Part shown: piece by piece, positions 1 through 8,333 of the stretch
Layout of the letters: each line of letters begins with the position of its first letter
Numbering within the stretch: position 1 is the first letter of the stretch
DNA from: Lachnospiraceae bacterium
GTDB lineage: Bacteria; Bacillota; Clostridia; Lachnospirales; Lachnospiraceae
Assembly: GCA_015056735.1 (NCBI GenBank)
Contig: SVFT01000004.1
Span: forward strand, 151,743 to 215,742
Reading direction: 5' to 3'
Length of the DNA: 64,000 bases
Notes under the pieces: model-generated
Told to the model about the DNA's origin: nothing
What the model saw: the letters and a program-made list of their open reading frames with translations, nothing else
Database searches by the model: none
Translations under genes and position numbers: made by a program

Positions 1-45
1 GTATTTCTGTATACGTGTCAGCATTGCTTCCTGTTCTTTTGTCAT
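1..45 (-). CDS. 5' end of an unidentified leftward gene (partial)
   Basis: Only the first 15 codons are in the window, reading MTKEQEAMLTRIQKY on the minus strand. The ATG (positions 45-43) follows a good Shine-Dalgarno, GGGAGGT on the minus strand at about 53-59, and a near-consensus promoter lies just upstream. This makes a real start very likely. Too little protein is visible to name a family. Confidence 0.6.
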   Translation of the reverse strand, partial: MTKEQEAMLTRIQKY

Positions 46-86
46 GTGAAGACCTCCCTGTTTCGTGCTGTTTCCGAACTTTTCTT

Positions 87-115
87 ATTCTAGCATTCGC
101 TTTTGGCGTTGTCAA
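87..115 (-). promoter_or_regulatory. Sigma-A-type promoter for the leftward gene
   Basis: On the minus strand, TTGACA (115-110) and TAGAAT (92-87) are separated by 17 nt, with a TG one base before the -10 (extended -10). It points at the partial gene ending at position 1 and is divergent from the promoter of the surface operon. Confidence 0.8.
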
Positions 116-121
116 AACTGC

Positions 122-148
122 TTGAATGAGCCGAGAGATTGTTATACT
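122..148 (+). promoter_or_regulatory. Promoter of the Dlt-like surface operon
   Basis: TATACT at 143-148 is preceded by TGT (extended -10). A weak -35, TTGAAT, lies at 122-127 with a 15-nt spacer. It lies 45 nt before the first start codon and overlaps nothing coding. No other promoter is obvious up to 10602, so it may serve the whole 10-gene run. Confidence 0.55.
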
Positions 149-192
149 ATGAATAAGATGTGTTTACATTAAACGAAACAAAGGATTTTGAT

Positions 193-1797
193 ATGAAGAA
201 GCGTTTTATCCTATTGACGCTCATTTTGTTGTTTGCTGCCGGGATCGGCGGTTACTGCTACTATGAGACAAGTAATATTTACAGTGAATGCTTTATGGAA
301 GCGGGCGTATCCCTTTCGCCCGGTGATTTTCTGAAAAGACCTGTTGAGAATGCTGTTTTCGATCAGGAAACAGCCTCGATCGACACACGCATACCCGGCG
401 ACTATCCGGTAACCGTTAAGGCAGGATTCTTCACGCTTCACGGTACCCTGCATATACAGGATACGATCGAGCCCGAACTTGAAACGAAAAGTATCGTTTC
501 AGAGCGGGATAAAGTCCTTCCTCCGGATGCTTTTATCAGAAAAGTGGAAGATGCCACGGAACTTTCCGTGTCATATGAAGAAGAACCTGATTTTTCCGCT
601 CTCGGCGATCAGAAGGTATCGATCAAAGTGGAAGATCTCGGTGGTAATGTGGCAGTATCCGAGACGACCCTTACGATCATTCCGATCTATACGGAAGTAA
701 CGCTCGAGGCGGGTAGCCCTGTCCCGGAAGCTTCCTATTTTACGTTGGGACCATGTAACGCAACCCTTCGGACGGACCTTTCCGAATTATCGTTCGATAC
801 TGTTACCGATTATCCGGTAAGCGTAGAGGTTGACGGGAAAAAATATCAGTCCCTTTTGCATGTGATCGATACGACGGCACCGGCTGTGACCACGAAAGAT
901 CTGGACAGTTACACGACGATCAGTCGTATTCCGGAAGATTTTATTGAATCAGCGGAAGATGCGACAACTCTTCAATATGAATTTAAAACGGCTCCCGACA
1001 TTCAGAAAGAAGGAAAACAGGAAGTTGTCTTTACCGTAACAGATGAAGGCGGGAACGAAACGGTCTGCACGGCTTTTCTGACATTGCAGAGTGATCATGA
1101 ACCCCCTGTTCTTTCCGGTGTTGCGCCTTTGCAGGCGATGGTCGGTGATCCGATCGCTTACAAAAAGGGGATAACCGTTACGGACAATTGTGAAGAAGGG
1201 CTTACACTTCTTGTCGATAACAGCAAAGTTGATGTAAACACCGAAGGTACTTATCCTGTGATCTACACAGCAAGAGATGCTTCCGGTAATGAAGTCAGTG
1301 AAGAAACGACGATCACGATCAATCCGCGCCGGTATGATGAGGGAGCGGTATATGCCGCTGCCGATCAGATCATTGCTTCGATCATTCATGAAGGAATGAG
1401 CGGAGTTGAGAAAGTCCGCGCGATCTACAATTATGTGACGCGCAATATTACATTTATCGAACATGCGGAGAAGGTCAATCTGATCCAGGGTGCATACGCA
1501 GGTCTGATCGCGAAGAAAGGCGATTGCTTCAGTTTCGCGTGTGCTTCCAAGGTTTTGTTTGACCGGGCCGGTATCCATAATGAGTTTATCTCCAAGGTTC
1601 CGCCAAGACCCACTTCCTCGCACCATTATTGGAATATCGTTAATGTCGGAGACGGCTGGTACCACTTTGATGCTACGCCCAGACACGATCATCCTGTGAT
1701 CTTCATGTGGACGGATTCGCAGCTTACCGCATATTCCGATATGCATCATAATTCGCATAATTACGACCGAAGCCTTTACTCTCAGGTCGTTCCGTAA
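193..1797 (+). CDS. Membrane-anchored protein with Ig-like repeats and a C-terminal transglutaminase-like domain
   Basis: This 534-residue protein starts with a short basic stretch and a hydrophobic segment (residues 4-22), a signal peptide or anchor. Several beta-rich repeats follow, of the bacterial Ig-like or DUF5011 kind, recognisable by 'VTDNCEEG', 'TDEGGNE' and 'ARDASGNE'. The last 150 residues form a transglutaminase-like fold with the expected triad: Cys445 in KKGDCFSF, His478 in SHHYWN, Asp493 in WYHFDATP. Such enzymes cleave or cross-link peptides or proteins outside the cell; the substrate here is unknown. The start at 193 is chosen over an upstream ATG at 160 because AAAGGA lies 7 nt before it and it begins the signal peptide. 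It heads the surface-modification operon, so a cell-wall role is likely. Confidence 0.8.
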   Translation: MKKRFILLTLILLFAAGIGGYCYYETSNIYSECFMEAGVSLSPGDFLKRPVENAVFDQETASIDTRIPGDYPVTVKAGFFTLHGTLHIQDTIEPELETKSIVSERDKVLPPDAFIRKVEDATELSVSYEEEPDFSALGDQKVSIKVEDLGGNVAVSETTLTIIPIYTEVTLEAGSPVPEASYFTLGPCNATLRTDLSELSFDTVTDYPVSVEVDGKKYQSLLHVIDTTAPAVTTKDLDSYTTISRIPEDFIESAEDATTLQYEFKTAPDIQKEGKQEVVFTVTDEGGNETVCTAFLTLQSDHEPPVLSGVAPLQAMVGDPIAYKKGITVTDNCEEGLTLLVDNSKVDVNTEGTYPVIYTARDASGNEVSEETTITINPRRYDEGAVYAAADQIIASIIHEGMSGVEKVRAIYNYVTRNITFIEHAEKVNLIQGAYAGLIAKKGDCFSFACASKVLFDRAGIHNEFISKVPPRPTSSHHYWNIVNVGDGWYHFDATPRHDHPVIFMWTDSQLTAYSDMHHNSHNYDRSLYSQVVP

Positions 1798-1806
1798 GGA
1801 TCAAGA

Positions 1807-2529
1807 ATGAAAACACTTGGGATCATCGGTGGAATGGGGCCAATGGCCACCGCCTATTTTATGACACTCATCACCGCGATGACGGATGCGACGACTGACC
1901 AGGAGCATATACGCATGCTCATTTCCAGTACGCCTTCCATTCCGGACAGAACGGGGTATATATTACACAAAAGTGAACAAAATCCGGTTCCTGATATCGT
2001 GCGGGAAGGATGCCTTCTTCGTGTTGCCGGCGCGCAGCTCCTTGCAATGCCCTGTATTACGGCACATTTTTTCCATGATGAGCTGGAAGAGAAGATCGCA
2101 CTCCCGATCATCAACGGGATCCGCGAGACGGCTGTCTATCTGAAGGAACGTCAGATCCGTAAGGTTGGGCTTATGGCGACGGACGGAACGATCCAAAGCC
2201 ATGTGTTCGAAAAAGTGCTTGCCGATTATGGGATTTCGTGTATCGTACCCGATGACGTGTATCAAAGGGTTGTCATGAAGCTTATCTACGAAGGTATAAA
2301 GGCCGGAAAGCCGGTTTCTCCGAATGAATTTTCTGCCGTTACGGAGGCGCTTAAAGAGAACGGGGCGGAAGTGGTTCTTTTGGGATGTACGGAGCTTTCC
2401 GTCATTAAGCGCGACCTCCCGATGCCCGATCACGTTCTGGACGTGATGGAGGTTCTTTCGAGGCGATGCGTTCTGCTTTGCGCTTCCCTTCGGGATGAAT
2501 ATGAAGAATTGATCACGGGAATGCCGTGA
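1807..2529 (+). CDS. Aspartate/glutamate racemase family protein
   Basis: This 240-residue enzyme belongs to the PLP-independent Asp/Glu/hydantoin racemase superfamily. It has the N-terminal glycine-rich motif GIIGGMGPMAT and both catalytic cysteine motifs: PCITAH near residue 80 and GCTELS near residue 197. The first motif normally reads CNTAH, so the Asn-to-Ile change may alter substrate specificity. The family interconverts L- and D-forms of aspartate, glutamate or a wider set of amino acids. The gene lies 9 nt after the transglutaminase gene and 15 nt before an adenylation enzyme. The simplest reading is that it makes the D-amino acid that the next gene activates. The substrate cannot be read from sequence. 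Confidence 0.85.
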   Translation: MKTLGIIGGMGPMATAYFMTLITAMTDATTDQEHIRMLISSTPSIPDRTGYILHKSEQNPVPDIVREGCLLRVAGAQLLAMPCITAHFFHDELEEKIALPIINGIRETAVYLKERQIRKVGLMATDGTIQSHVFEKVLADYGISCIVPDDVYQRVVMKLIYEGIKAGKPVSPNEFSAVTEALKENGAEVVLLGCTELSVIKRDLPMPDHVLDVMEVLSRRCVLLCASLRDEYEELITGMP

Positions 2530-2544
2530 AGATAAGGATTTGCC

Positions 2545-4059
2545 ATGCAAAATCATGTTTTGGATTATATGTGGGAGACGGTAAAACGCGTTCCCGACAA
2601 GATCGCATTTTCAAACGGAACGGACTCACTTACGTTTCGTGAGGTGGAAGAGCATACCAGGAAGATCGGCTCATTTCTTCACAAGAAGAATATCTACAAA
2701 GAGCCGGTCATCATTTTTATGAATAAACATCCGAAGATGATCACAGCTTTTTTCGGGACGATCATGGGCGGAAACTATTATGTCCCGATCGATGCGGAGA
2801 TGCCTGAAGTCCGTATTAAGCTGATCCTCGAAAACGTGAAACCGCGTCTTATGATCTGTGATGAGGCATCTGTTTCGGCGGCTTCAAAGTTTTCTTTTGA
2901 CGGAGAAGTGATCCTTTATGATGATCTTTTAAATACAGAGATCGATGAGGACGCGCTTACGAACATCCATGATCTTGCGATCGATACCGATCCGATCTAT
3001 ATCGTGTTCACTTCGGGATCTACCGGTATACCGAAGGGTGTGGTTGCATGTCATCGCTCGGTGATCGATTATATCGAGCAGCTCACGGATGTCCTCCGGA
3101 TCGATGAAGATACCGTATTCGGCAATCAGACGCCTCTTTATGTGGATGCGTGCTTAAAGGAACTTTATCCGACACTGAAATTCGGAGCGACGACATATCT
3201 GATCCCCAAAGAACTCTTTATGTTTCCGGTCAAGCTTGTTTCATTTTTGAATGAACATAAGATCAATACTGTTTGCTGGGTGGTATCCGCTCTTGTTATG
3301 ATATCCGCATTCGGTGCTTTCAAAACCGCTGTTCCGAAGTTTCTTCGTCTTGTGGCGTTCGGAAGTGAAGCATTTCCGATCAAGCAGTTTAAGATATGGC
3401 GAGAAGTACTTCCGGATGCGCGTTTTATCAATCTGTACGGACCGACGGAAGGTACGGGCATGTGCTGTCATTATGAAGTTGACCGTACATTTGAAGAAGG
3501 CGATGTGATCCCGATCGGTCGTCCTTTTAAAAACACGGAGATCCTGCTTCTTTCCGAAAAGGGTGAACGCGTAAAAGAAGGTGAAGTTGGAGAGATCTGC
3601 ATCCGCGGGACTTCTCTTACGCTCGGTTATTACAATAATCCGGAGAAGACGGCAGAGTGCTTCGTGCAGAATCCGCTCAATCATTTTTATCCGGAACTGA
3701 TCTATAAAACTGGAGATCTGGGGCGCCTGAACAAGCGCGGCGAACTGGAATTTGTCTCGCGCAAAGATTATCAGATCAAGCATATGGGGCATCGGATCGA
3801 GCTTGGTGAGATCGAAGCGAACGTCAATCTGATGGATGAAGTGAAAATGTCCGGATGCATATATGATGATGCGAGAGGACGCATCGTTCTGTATTACGTA
3901 GGTGATATCACCGAAAAGGATATGGCGCTGTCACTGAAAGAGAAGCTACCTCGCTATATGGTTCCGAACAGCATCAATCGATTGGAGAAAATGCTGCTTA
4001 CCGATAACGGAAAACTCGACCGTAACGGTCTTAAGAAATTGTACCGGGAGGGTAAATAA
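2545..4059 (+). CDS. Amino-acid adenylation enzyme, DltA-like
   Basis: A stand-alone adenylation domain of 504 residues, the usual DltA length. Core motifs are in order: TSGSTGIPKG (156-165), YGPTE (298-302), YKTGDL, the hinge motif RKDYQIKHMGHRIELGEIE, and NGKLDRN with the catalytic Lys near the C-terminus. It should activate an amino acid with ATP and load it onto the carrier protein encoded directly downstream. By manual alignment the amino-group-binding Asp is kept (D201). The Cys that in DltA favours D-alanine (FCGE) is replaced by Gly (FGSE, G273). The pocket residues read roughly D-A-K-S-V-F-L-G-M, unlike DltA. The substrate may therefore not be D-alanine; this is an inference, and the call as a DltA relative is firm. 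Confidence 0.85.
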   Translation: MQNHVLDYMWETVKRVPDKIAFSNGTDSLTFREVEEHTRKIGSFLHKKNIYKEPVIIFMNKHPKMITAFFGTIMGGNYYVPIDAEMPEVRIKLILENVKPRLMICDEASVSAASKFSFDGEVILYDDLLNTEIDEDALTNIHDLAIDTDPIYIVFTSGSTGIPKGVVACHRSVIDYIEQLTDVLRIDEDTVFGNQTPLYVDACLKELYPTLKFGATTYLIPKELFMFPVKLVSFLNEHKINTVCWVVSALVMISAFGAFKTAVPKFLRLVAFGSEAFPIKQFKIWREVLPDARFINLYGPTEGTGMCCHYEVDRTFEEGDVIPIGRPFKNTEILLLSEKGERVKEGEVGEICIRGTSLTLGYYNNPEKTAECFVQNPLNHFYPELIYKTGDLGRLNKRGELEFVSRKDYQIKHMGHRIELGEIEANVNLMDEVKMSGCIYDDARGRIVLYYVGDITEKDMALSLKEKLPRYMVPNSINRLEKMLLTDNGKLDRNGLKKLYREGK

Positions 4060-4290
4060 ATGTATGAAGAATTAATGGATATTCTGCAGGAACTTCATCC
4101 GGAAGTGGATTATGAGACAACGGATAATCTGATCGACGGAAAGATCTTCGATTCATTTGATATCGTAACGATCATCTCCGAAGTGAATGCCAGACTGGAT
4201 ATCACGATCTCGGCAGAGTATATCACGCCTGCCAATTTCAATTCATCCAAGGCGCTTCTTGCACTTCTTGAAAAGCTTGACGAGGATTGA
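4060..4290 (+). CDS. Acyl/aminoacyl carrier protein, DltC-like
   Basis: A 76-residue acidic carrier protein starting immediately after the stop of the adenylation gene, with GGGAGGG as ribosome binding site. The phosphopantetheine-attachment motif is FDSFD, with the Ser near residue 33. Size and position match DltC. It would carry the activated amino acid as a thioester to the membrane acyltransferase encoded next. No phosphopantetheinyl transferase gene is seen in the window, so the host enzyme must modify it. Confidence 0.85.
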   Translation: MYEELMDILQELHPEVDYETTDNLIDGKIFDSFDIVTIISEVNARLDITISAEYITPANFNSSKALLALLEKLDED

Positions 4291-4292
4291 TC

Positions 4293-5885
4293 ATGCTGTT
4301 TACATCCTATGGCTTTATCGGATTTGTATTTCTCCTGCTGGTACTGTATTATGCAGTACCGCAGAAGATGCGCTGGCCGCTTCTTCTTTTGTTTAGTTAT
4401 GCATTCTATTATCTGGCCGATCCGATCTATTTGGTTTACATAACGATAACTTCGATCTCTGTCTGGGCATGCGGTGTATGGATCGAGCGATTCAGGCAAG
4501 AGCAGACGGAGTATCTTTCGCTTCATAAGGAAGAGCTTTCGAGAGAAGACAAAAAGAACTATAAGGCTTCCGTCAAGAAGAAACAGTGGCGTATCCTGCT
4601 GATCGCACTGTTTCTCAATCTTGGTATCCTTGCTGTACTGAAGTATACAAATTTTATGATCTCCAATATCAACGGGATACTTGATTCATTCGGAAAGGAA
4701 CCGTTGGGGTTTTGGACGATCGCACTTCCGATGGGTATTTCTTTTTATACCTTTCAGGCAGTGGGCTATATCATCGATGTCTATCGCGGGACGACCGGTG
4801 CCGAGCGCAATCCTTTTCGATTTATGCTCTTTGTATCATTTTTTCCGCAGCTTGTGCAGGGCCCGATCAGCAGATTCGGTGACCTTTCAAAGACATTATA
4901 TGCCGGTGCACCTTTTGACAAAAAGAACCTTGCCTTTGGTCTGCAGCGGATCCTTTGGGGCTTTTTTAAAAAGCTTGTGATCGCAGATCGGATCCTGGTT
5001 GGCGTGAATGCGATCATTCAGGATACAGATACGTATTACGGCATTTACGTTTTCGTCGGGATGCTTTTTTATGCGCTGGAACTGTATGCGGACTTTACCG
5101 GTGGCATCGATATCACGATCGGCGTTGCGGAGTGTCTAGGCATTTCTGTCACCGAGAACTTCAGGCGTCCCTATTTTTCGAAAAATATCAAGGAATACTG
5201 GAATCGCTGGCATATCACGATGGGCAGCTGGTTTACGGATTACATCTTTTATCCGATCACTGTCTGCGGTCCGATGCTTAAGCTGTCAAAAGCATCAAGA
5301 AAGTACCTGGGAGAGAAGATTGGCAAGCGTGTTCCGATCTATCTTTCCGGATTTGTTGTCTGGCTTGCGACCGGTATCTGGCATGGAGCAAGCTGGAATT
5401 TTGTTGCGTGGGGCCTTGCAAACTATGTTGTGATCATGGCATCGCAGGAATGCGAGCCTTTATATGCGCGTTTTCACAGGGCATTTCCGCGTCTTAAAGG
5501 TACGCGCATGCATGATCTTGTTCAGGTGATCAGAACGGTTCTTTTGATGAGCCTGCTGCGCACATTTGACTGCTATCGGGATGTGCCGCTTACGTTCAGG
5601 ATGGTCGGTACAATGTTTACAGATCCGCAGATCGATCGACTGTTTGACGGATCGCTTTTGCAGTTGGGGCTCGGTGTTTCAGACTATGCTGTTGTCCTGA
5701 TCGGACTTTTGCTCCTGGTGTCCGTCAGCCTGTTTCAGAGGCGGGAGAGCGTCAGAGTACAGATTGCAAGGCTTTCCTATTGGCCCAGGTTCTGTATATG
5801 GTACGGATTGTTTCTGATCGTCCTGATCTTTGGCGCTTACGGTGTCGGCTACGATGCCAGTCAGTTTATTTATAATCAGTTTTAG
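4293..5885 (+). CDS. MBOAT-family membrane O-acyltransferase, DltB-like
   Basis: A 530-residue polytopic membrane protein with about ten to twelve hydrophobic segments. It has the MBOAT hallmarks: an active-site His in the loop WLATGIWHGASWNFVAWG near residue 360, and the conserved FRRPYFSKNIKEYWNRWHITMG region. Proteins of this type take an acyl or aminoacyl group from a carrier protein and move it across the membrane to an outer acceptor such as teichoic acid or another glycan. The ATG at 4293 is preferred over a TTG at 4287 because AGGA lies 6 nt before it. It lies between the carrier gene and a DltD-like gene, the same order as dltB. Confidence 0.88.
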   Translation: MLFTSYGFIGFVFLLLVLYYAVPQKMRWPLLLLFSYAFYYLADPIYLVYITITSISVWACGVWIERFRQEQTEYLSLHKEELSREDKKNYKASVKKKQWRILLIALFLNLGILAVLKYTNFMISNINGILDSFGKEPLGFWTIALPMGISFYTFQAVGYIIDVYRGTTGAERNPFRFMLFVSFFPQLVQGPISRFGDLSKTLYAGAPFDKKNLAFGLQRILWGFFKKLVIADRILVGVNAIIQDTDTYYGIYVFVGMLFYALELYADFTGGIDITIGVAECLGISVTENFRRPYFSKNIKEYWNRWHITMGSWFTDYIFYPITVCGPMLKLSKASRKYLGEKIGKRVPIYLSGFVVWLATGIWHGASWNFVAWGLANYVVIMASQECEPLYARFHRAFPRLKGTRMHDLVQVIRTVLLMSLLRTFDCYRDVPLTFRMVGTMFTDPQIDRLFDGSLLQLGLGVSDYAVVLIGLLLLVSVSLFQRRESVRVQIARLSYWPRFCIWYGLFLIVLIFGAYGVGYDASQFIYNQF

Positions 5886-5894
5886 AGGTCTTTT

Positions 5895-6926
5895 ATGAAG
5901 AATAAGATACGGATCGTCGTTTCCGCTCTTATCATCACGGTCAGCCTTTTCATGTTGCAGCGTCTTTTTATGCCGAAGTATGTTTCGGATGTTGTGGAAG
6001 GACGTTTGATCGAAGAGTATTACAAAGATGAACCGGAGCATGATGTTGTTTTTATCGGCGATTGTGAAGTGTATGAAAACTTTTCCCCGGCTGTGCTATG
6101 GCAGGACTACGGCATCAACAGTTTTATCAGAGGCAGTGCACAGCAGCTGATCTGGCAGTCGTATTATCTGCTGGAAGATACACTGCGTTATGAGAAGCCT
6201 GAAGTTGTCATATTCAATGTGCTTTCCATGCAGTATAATGAACCGCAGAAGGAAGCGTACAACAGGATGTCAATTGAGGGCATGGCCTGGTCAATGGCAA
6301 AGGTCCGCAATATCGAAGCATCCATGACTTCCAAAGAACAGTTTATGGACTATGTTTTTCCGATCCTTCGATATCATGCAAGGTGGAATGATCTGAAGGC
6401 AGAGGATCTTACGTATCTTTTCCGTGATAAAACGGTGTCTCATAACGGGTATTACATGCGCGTTGATGTGAAGCCGGCCGAGAATGTTCCGGAAGGAAAG
6501 CTTTTGGCTGATTATCGCTTTGGCGATACAGCATATGCTTATCTGGATAAGATCACTGCTCTGTGTAAGGAAAACGGCATTCATCTTATATTTGTCAAGG
6601 CACCGTCCCTCTATCCCTACTGGTATCCGGAATGGGAGGAGCAGATAGAAGAGTATGCTTCCGTACATGATATTGACTATATTAATTTTCTCGAACTTTC
6701 GGAACAGACGCAGCTTGACTATTCCAAAGATACTTATGACGGCGGTCTGCACTTAAACCTTTCCGGAGCCGAGAAGATCACAAGGTATCTGGGCGAATAT
6801 CTGAAGACGCATACATCTGTACCCGATCGGAGAGATGAACCTGCGCTTTCAGCCAAGTGGGCGGATAAGATCGCCGCATACAACGCTGATCGGGACGGTC
6901 AGCTTGAAAGGATTACCGATTCATGA
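5895..6926 (+). CDS. DltD-like SGNH-fold protein with Cys at the nucleophile position
   Basis: A 343-residue protein with one N-terminal membrane segment (residues 6-22) and an extracellular SGNH-like domain. The block usually reading G-D/S-S around the nucleophile reads FIGDCEVYENFSP, putting Cys57 where Ser is expected. The distal Asp-x-x-x-His block is kept (D282 and H286 in DGGLHLN). Such proteins partner MBOAT transferases (DltD, AlgX/AlgJ type) and take part in transfer to the final acceptor. Whether Cys57 is catalytic is not known. The stop overlaps the next start by 4 nt. Confidence 0.75.
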   Translation: MKNKIRIVVSALIITVSLFMLQRLFMPKYVSDVVEGRLIEEYYKDEPEHDVVFIGDCEVYENFSPAVLWQDYGINSFIRGSAQQLIWQSYYLLEDTLRYEKPEVVIFNVLSMQYNEPQKEAYNRMSIEGMAWSMAKVRNIEASMTSKEQFMDYVFPILRYHARWNDLKAEDLTYLFRDKTVSHNGYYMRVDVKPAENVPEGKLLADYRFGDTAYAYLDKITALCKENGIHLIFVKAPSLYPYWYPEWEEQIEEYASVHDIDYINFLELSEQTQLDYSKDTYDGGLHLNLSGAEKITRYLGEYLKTHTSVPDRRDEPALSAKWADKIAAYNADRDGQLERITDS

Positions 6927-7741
6927 AAAAACTTGTTCTATTACCGATCCTGGCTTTCCTGTTTTGCTGCGGTTTTAATTACAGCGCAGAATCTGTTCAG
7001 TATCTGAGCACGGAAAGCTACGGGATCCCTCTCTGGTCGGAGGTGATCTGCCTTGGTGATGCCGATCCTTATCACGAAGTCGTGCTTCACGGTAACGATT
7101 ATCTGGTCGTTTCGAAAGACGCCCTGATGACGGAGAAGGATGCGCAGGAGAGGCTTCTTGCCTATGGCGTGAACGTAACAAACAGCTATGTGCTCGATCA
7201 CAACAGTCCGATCGTTATGATCGGAGATTCACGTTTTACGCACATGATCGAGGGAAATAAGAAGAACCCCGGTCGCGAGATGCTGAACCTCGGCATCGAC
7301 TGGTATGCCAAGGGAGGCAAAAACCTGTATTGGTTCAATAATATCGTAAAGCCCAATCTTGCGGGGCAGACAGCAGGGCGGACGATCATTATATCGCTTG
7401 GCGTAAATGATATCCTTTTCAGCGGTCTTGATCCTGATACGGTCGCGCGCGAGTATCAGGCGATGCTCCGTGATATTTCTGTTGCCTGGGGCGATGCGAA
7501 CCTTTTCTTTACGACGGTCAACCCGATCTGTGAAGCGGATGGCGGCGAAGCCCTTAACGGTCTGATCGATCGATTCAATCAGCAGATCAAAAAGGACCAC
7601 CCGAAGAACGTCAGGATCCTGGACGCATGGCCGTATCTGGATACATCGATCCCAAGGTGCTATATCGATACGATCCATTTCAGTGAATTTACAAACAATG
7701 CGCTGTGTGATTTTTATATCACATCTACGATAGGCGCTTAA
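6923..7741 (+). CDS. Secreted SGNH/GDSL-type hydrolase
   Basis: A 272-residue protein with an N-terminal signal peptide (MKKLVLLPILAFLFCC). The SGNH blocks are present: GDSRF with Ser103, the GVND block near residue 155, and the terminal D249-x-x-H252 in DTIHFSE. Unlike the preceding paralogous gene it keeps the normal serine nucleophile. It probably acts outside the membrane as an esterase or acyltransferase on the same surface polymer. The start overlaps the preceding stop (ATGA), which indicates translational coupling. Confidence 0.78.
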   Translation: MKKLVLLPILAFLFCCGFNYSAESVQYLSTESYGIPLWSEVICLGDADPYHEVVLHGNDYLVVSKDALMTEKDAQERLLAYGVNVTNSYVLDHNSPIVMIGDSRFTHMIEGNKKNPGREMLNLGIDWYAKGGKNLYWFNNIVKPNLAGQTAGRTIIISLGVNDILFSGLDPDTVAREYQAMLRDISVAWGDANLFFTTVNPICEADGGEALNGLIDRFNQQIKKDHPKNVRILDAWPYLDTSIPRCYIDTIHFSEFTNNALCDFYITSTIGA

Positions 7742-7753
7742 GCAGGAGGTATT

Positions 7754-8323
7754 ATGAAAAAAGGATTCTTTTTAACAGCAGTTTGCGTATCGCTTTTTTT
7801 AACGGCATGCGGCGATGATGCAAAAGTCATTCAAGGGGATGTAAAGACGGTTACATCGGAAAACAAGGACGAGAAGGCATCTGCAGGTGATGTCTCAAAG
7901 GATAAAGCATCCGGAAAAGGGTTCGTGTTTGTAACGGACGGCATTGAGATCGCTATGGATATTGATGCTGCGGATACGCTTGATAAGCTCGGTGAACCCA
8001 ACTCCTATTTTGAGGCTCCCAGCTGTGCTTTTGACGGCGTTGACAAGATGTATACCTACAAAAGCTTTGAACTTGATACCTATCCGCAGGGCGATCGCGA
8101 TCATATCTCTTCGATCGTATTTAAGGATGACGTGATCACGACAAAAGAAGGTATTGCGATCGGAGATCCCGCTTCCAAGGTGATCGACACTTACGGAAGT
8201 GATTATGAGGAAGAGAAGGGCATGCATGTCTATAAAAAAGACGGCATGAAACTCTGCTTTATCATTAAAGATGACACGGTAGCCGCTGTCGAGTATCGTT
8301 CCACTGTTCTTGACGAGCAATAA
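7754..8323 (+). CDS. Putative lipoprotein of unknown function
   Basis: A 189-residue protein with a clear lipoprotein signal: MKKGFFLTAVCVSLFLTAC, lipobox LTAC with Cys19. A Lys/Asp/Ser-rich linker follows (residues 20-55), then a compact C-terminal domain of about 130 residues with alternating beta-strands. I do not recognise the family. It is preceded by a strong GCAGGAGGT ribosome binding site and lies inside the surface operon, so it is probably an exported accessory protein of that pathway. Confidence 0.6.
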   Translation: MKKGFFLTAVCVSLFLTACGDDAKVIQGDVKTVTSENKDEKASAGDVSKDKASGKGFVFVTDGIEIAMDIDAADTLDKLGEPNSYFEAPSCAFDGVDKMYTYKSFELDTYPQGDRDHISSIVFKDDVITTKEGIAIGDPASKVIDTYGSDYEEEKGMHVYKKDGMKLCFIIKDDTVAAVEYRSTVLDEQ

Positions 8324-8333
8324 GGAGCTTTCC

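Noticed and set aside
949..1758. 269-codon open frame on the minus strand inside the transglutaminase gene
   Set aside because: It is antisense to a gene with clear domains, has no ribosome binding site and matches no family that I recognise.
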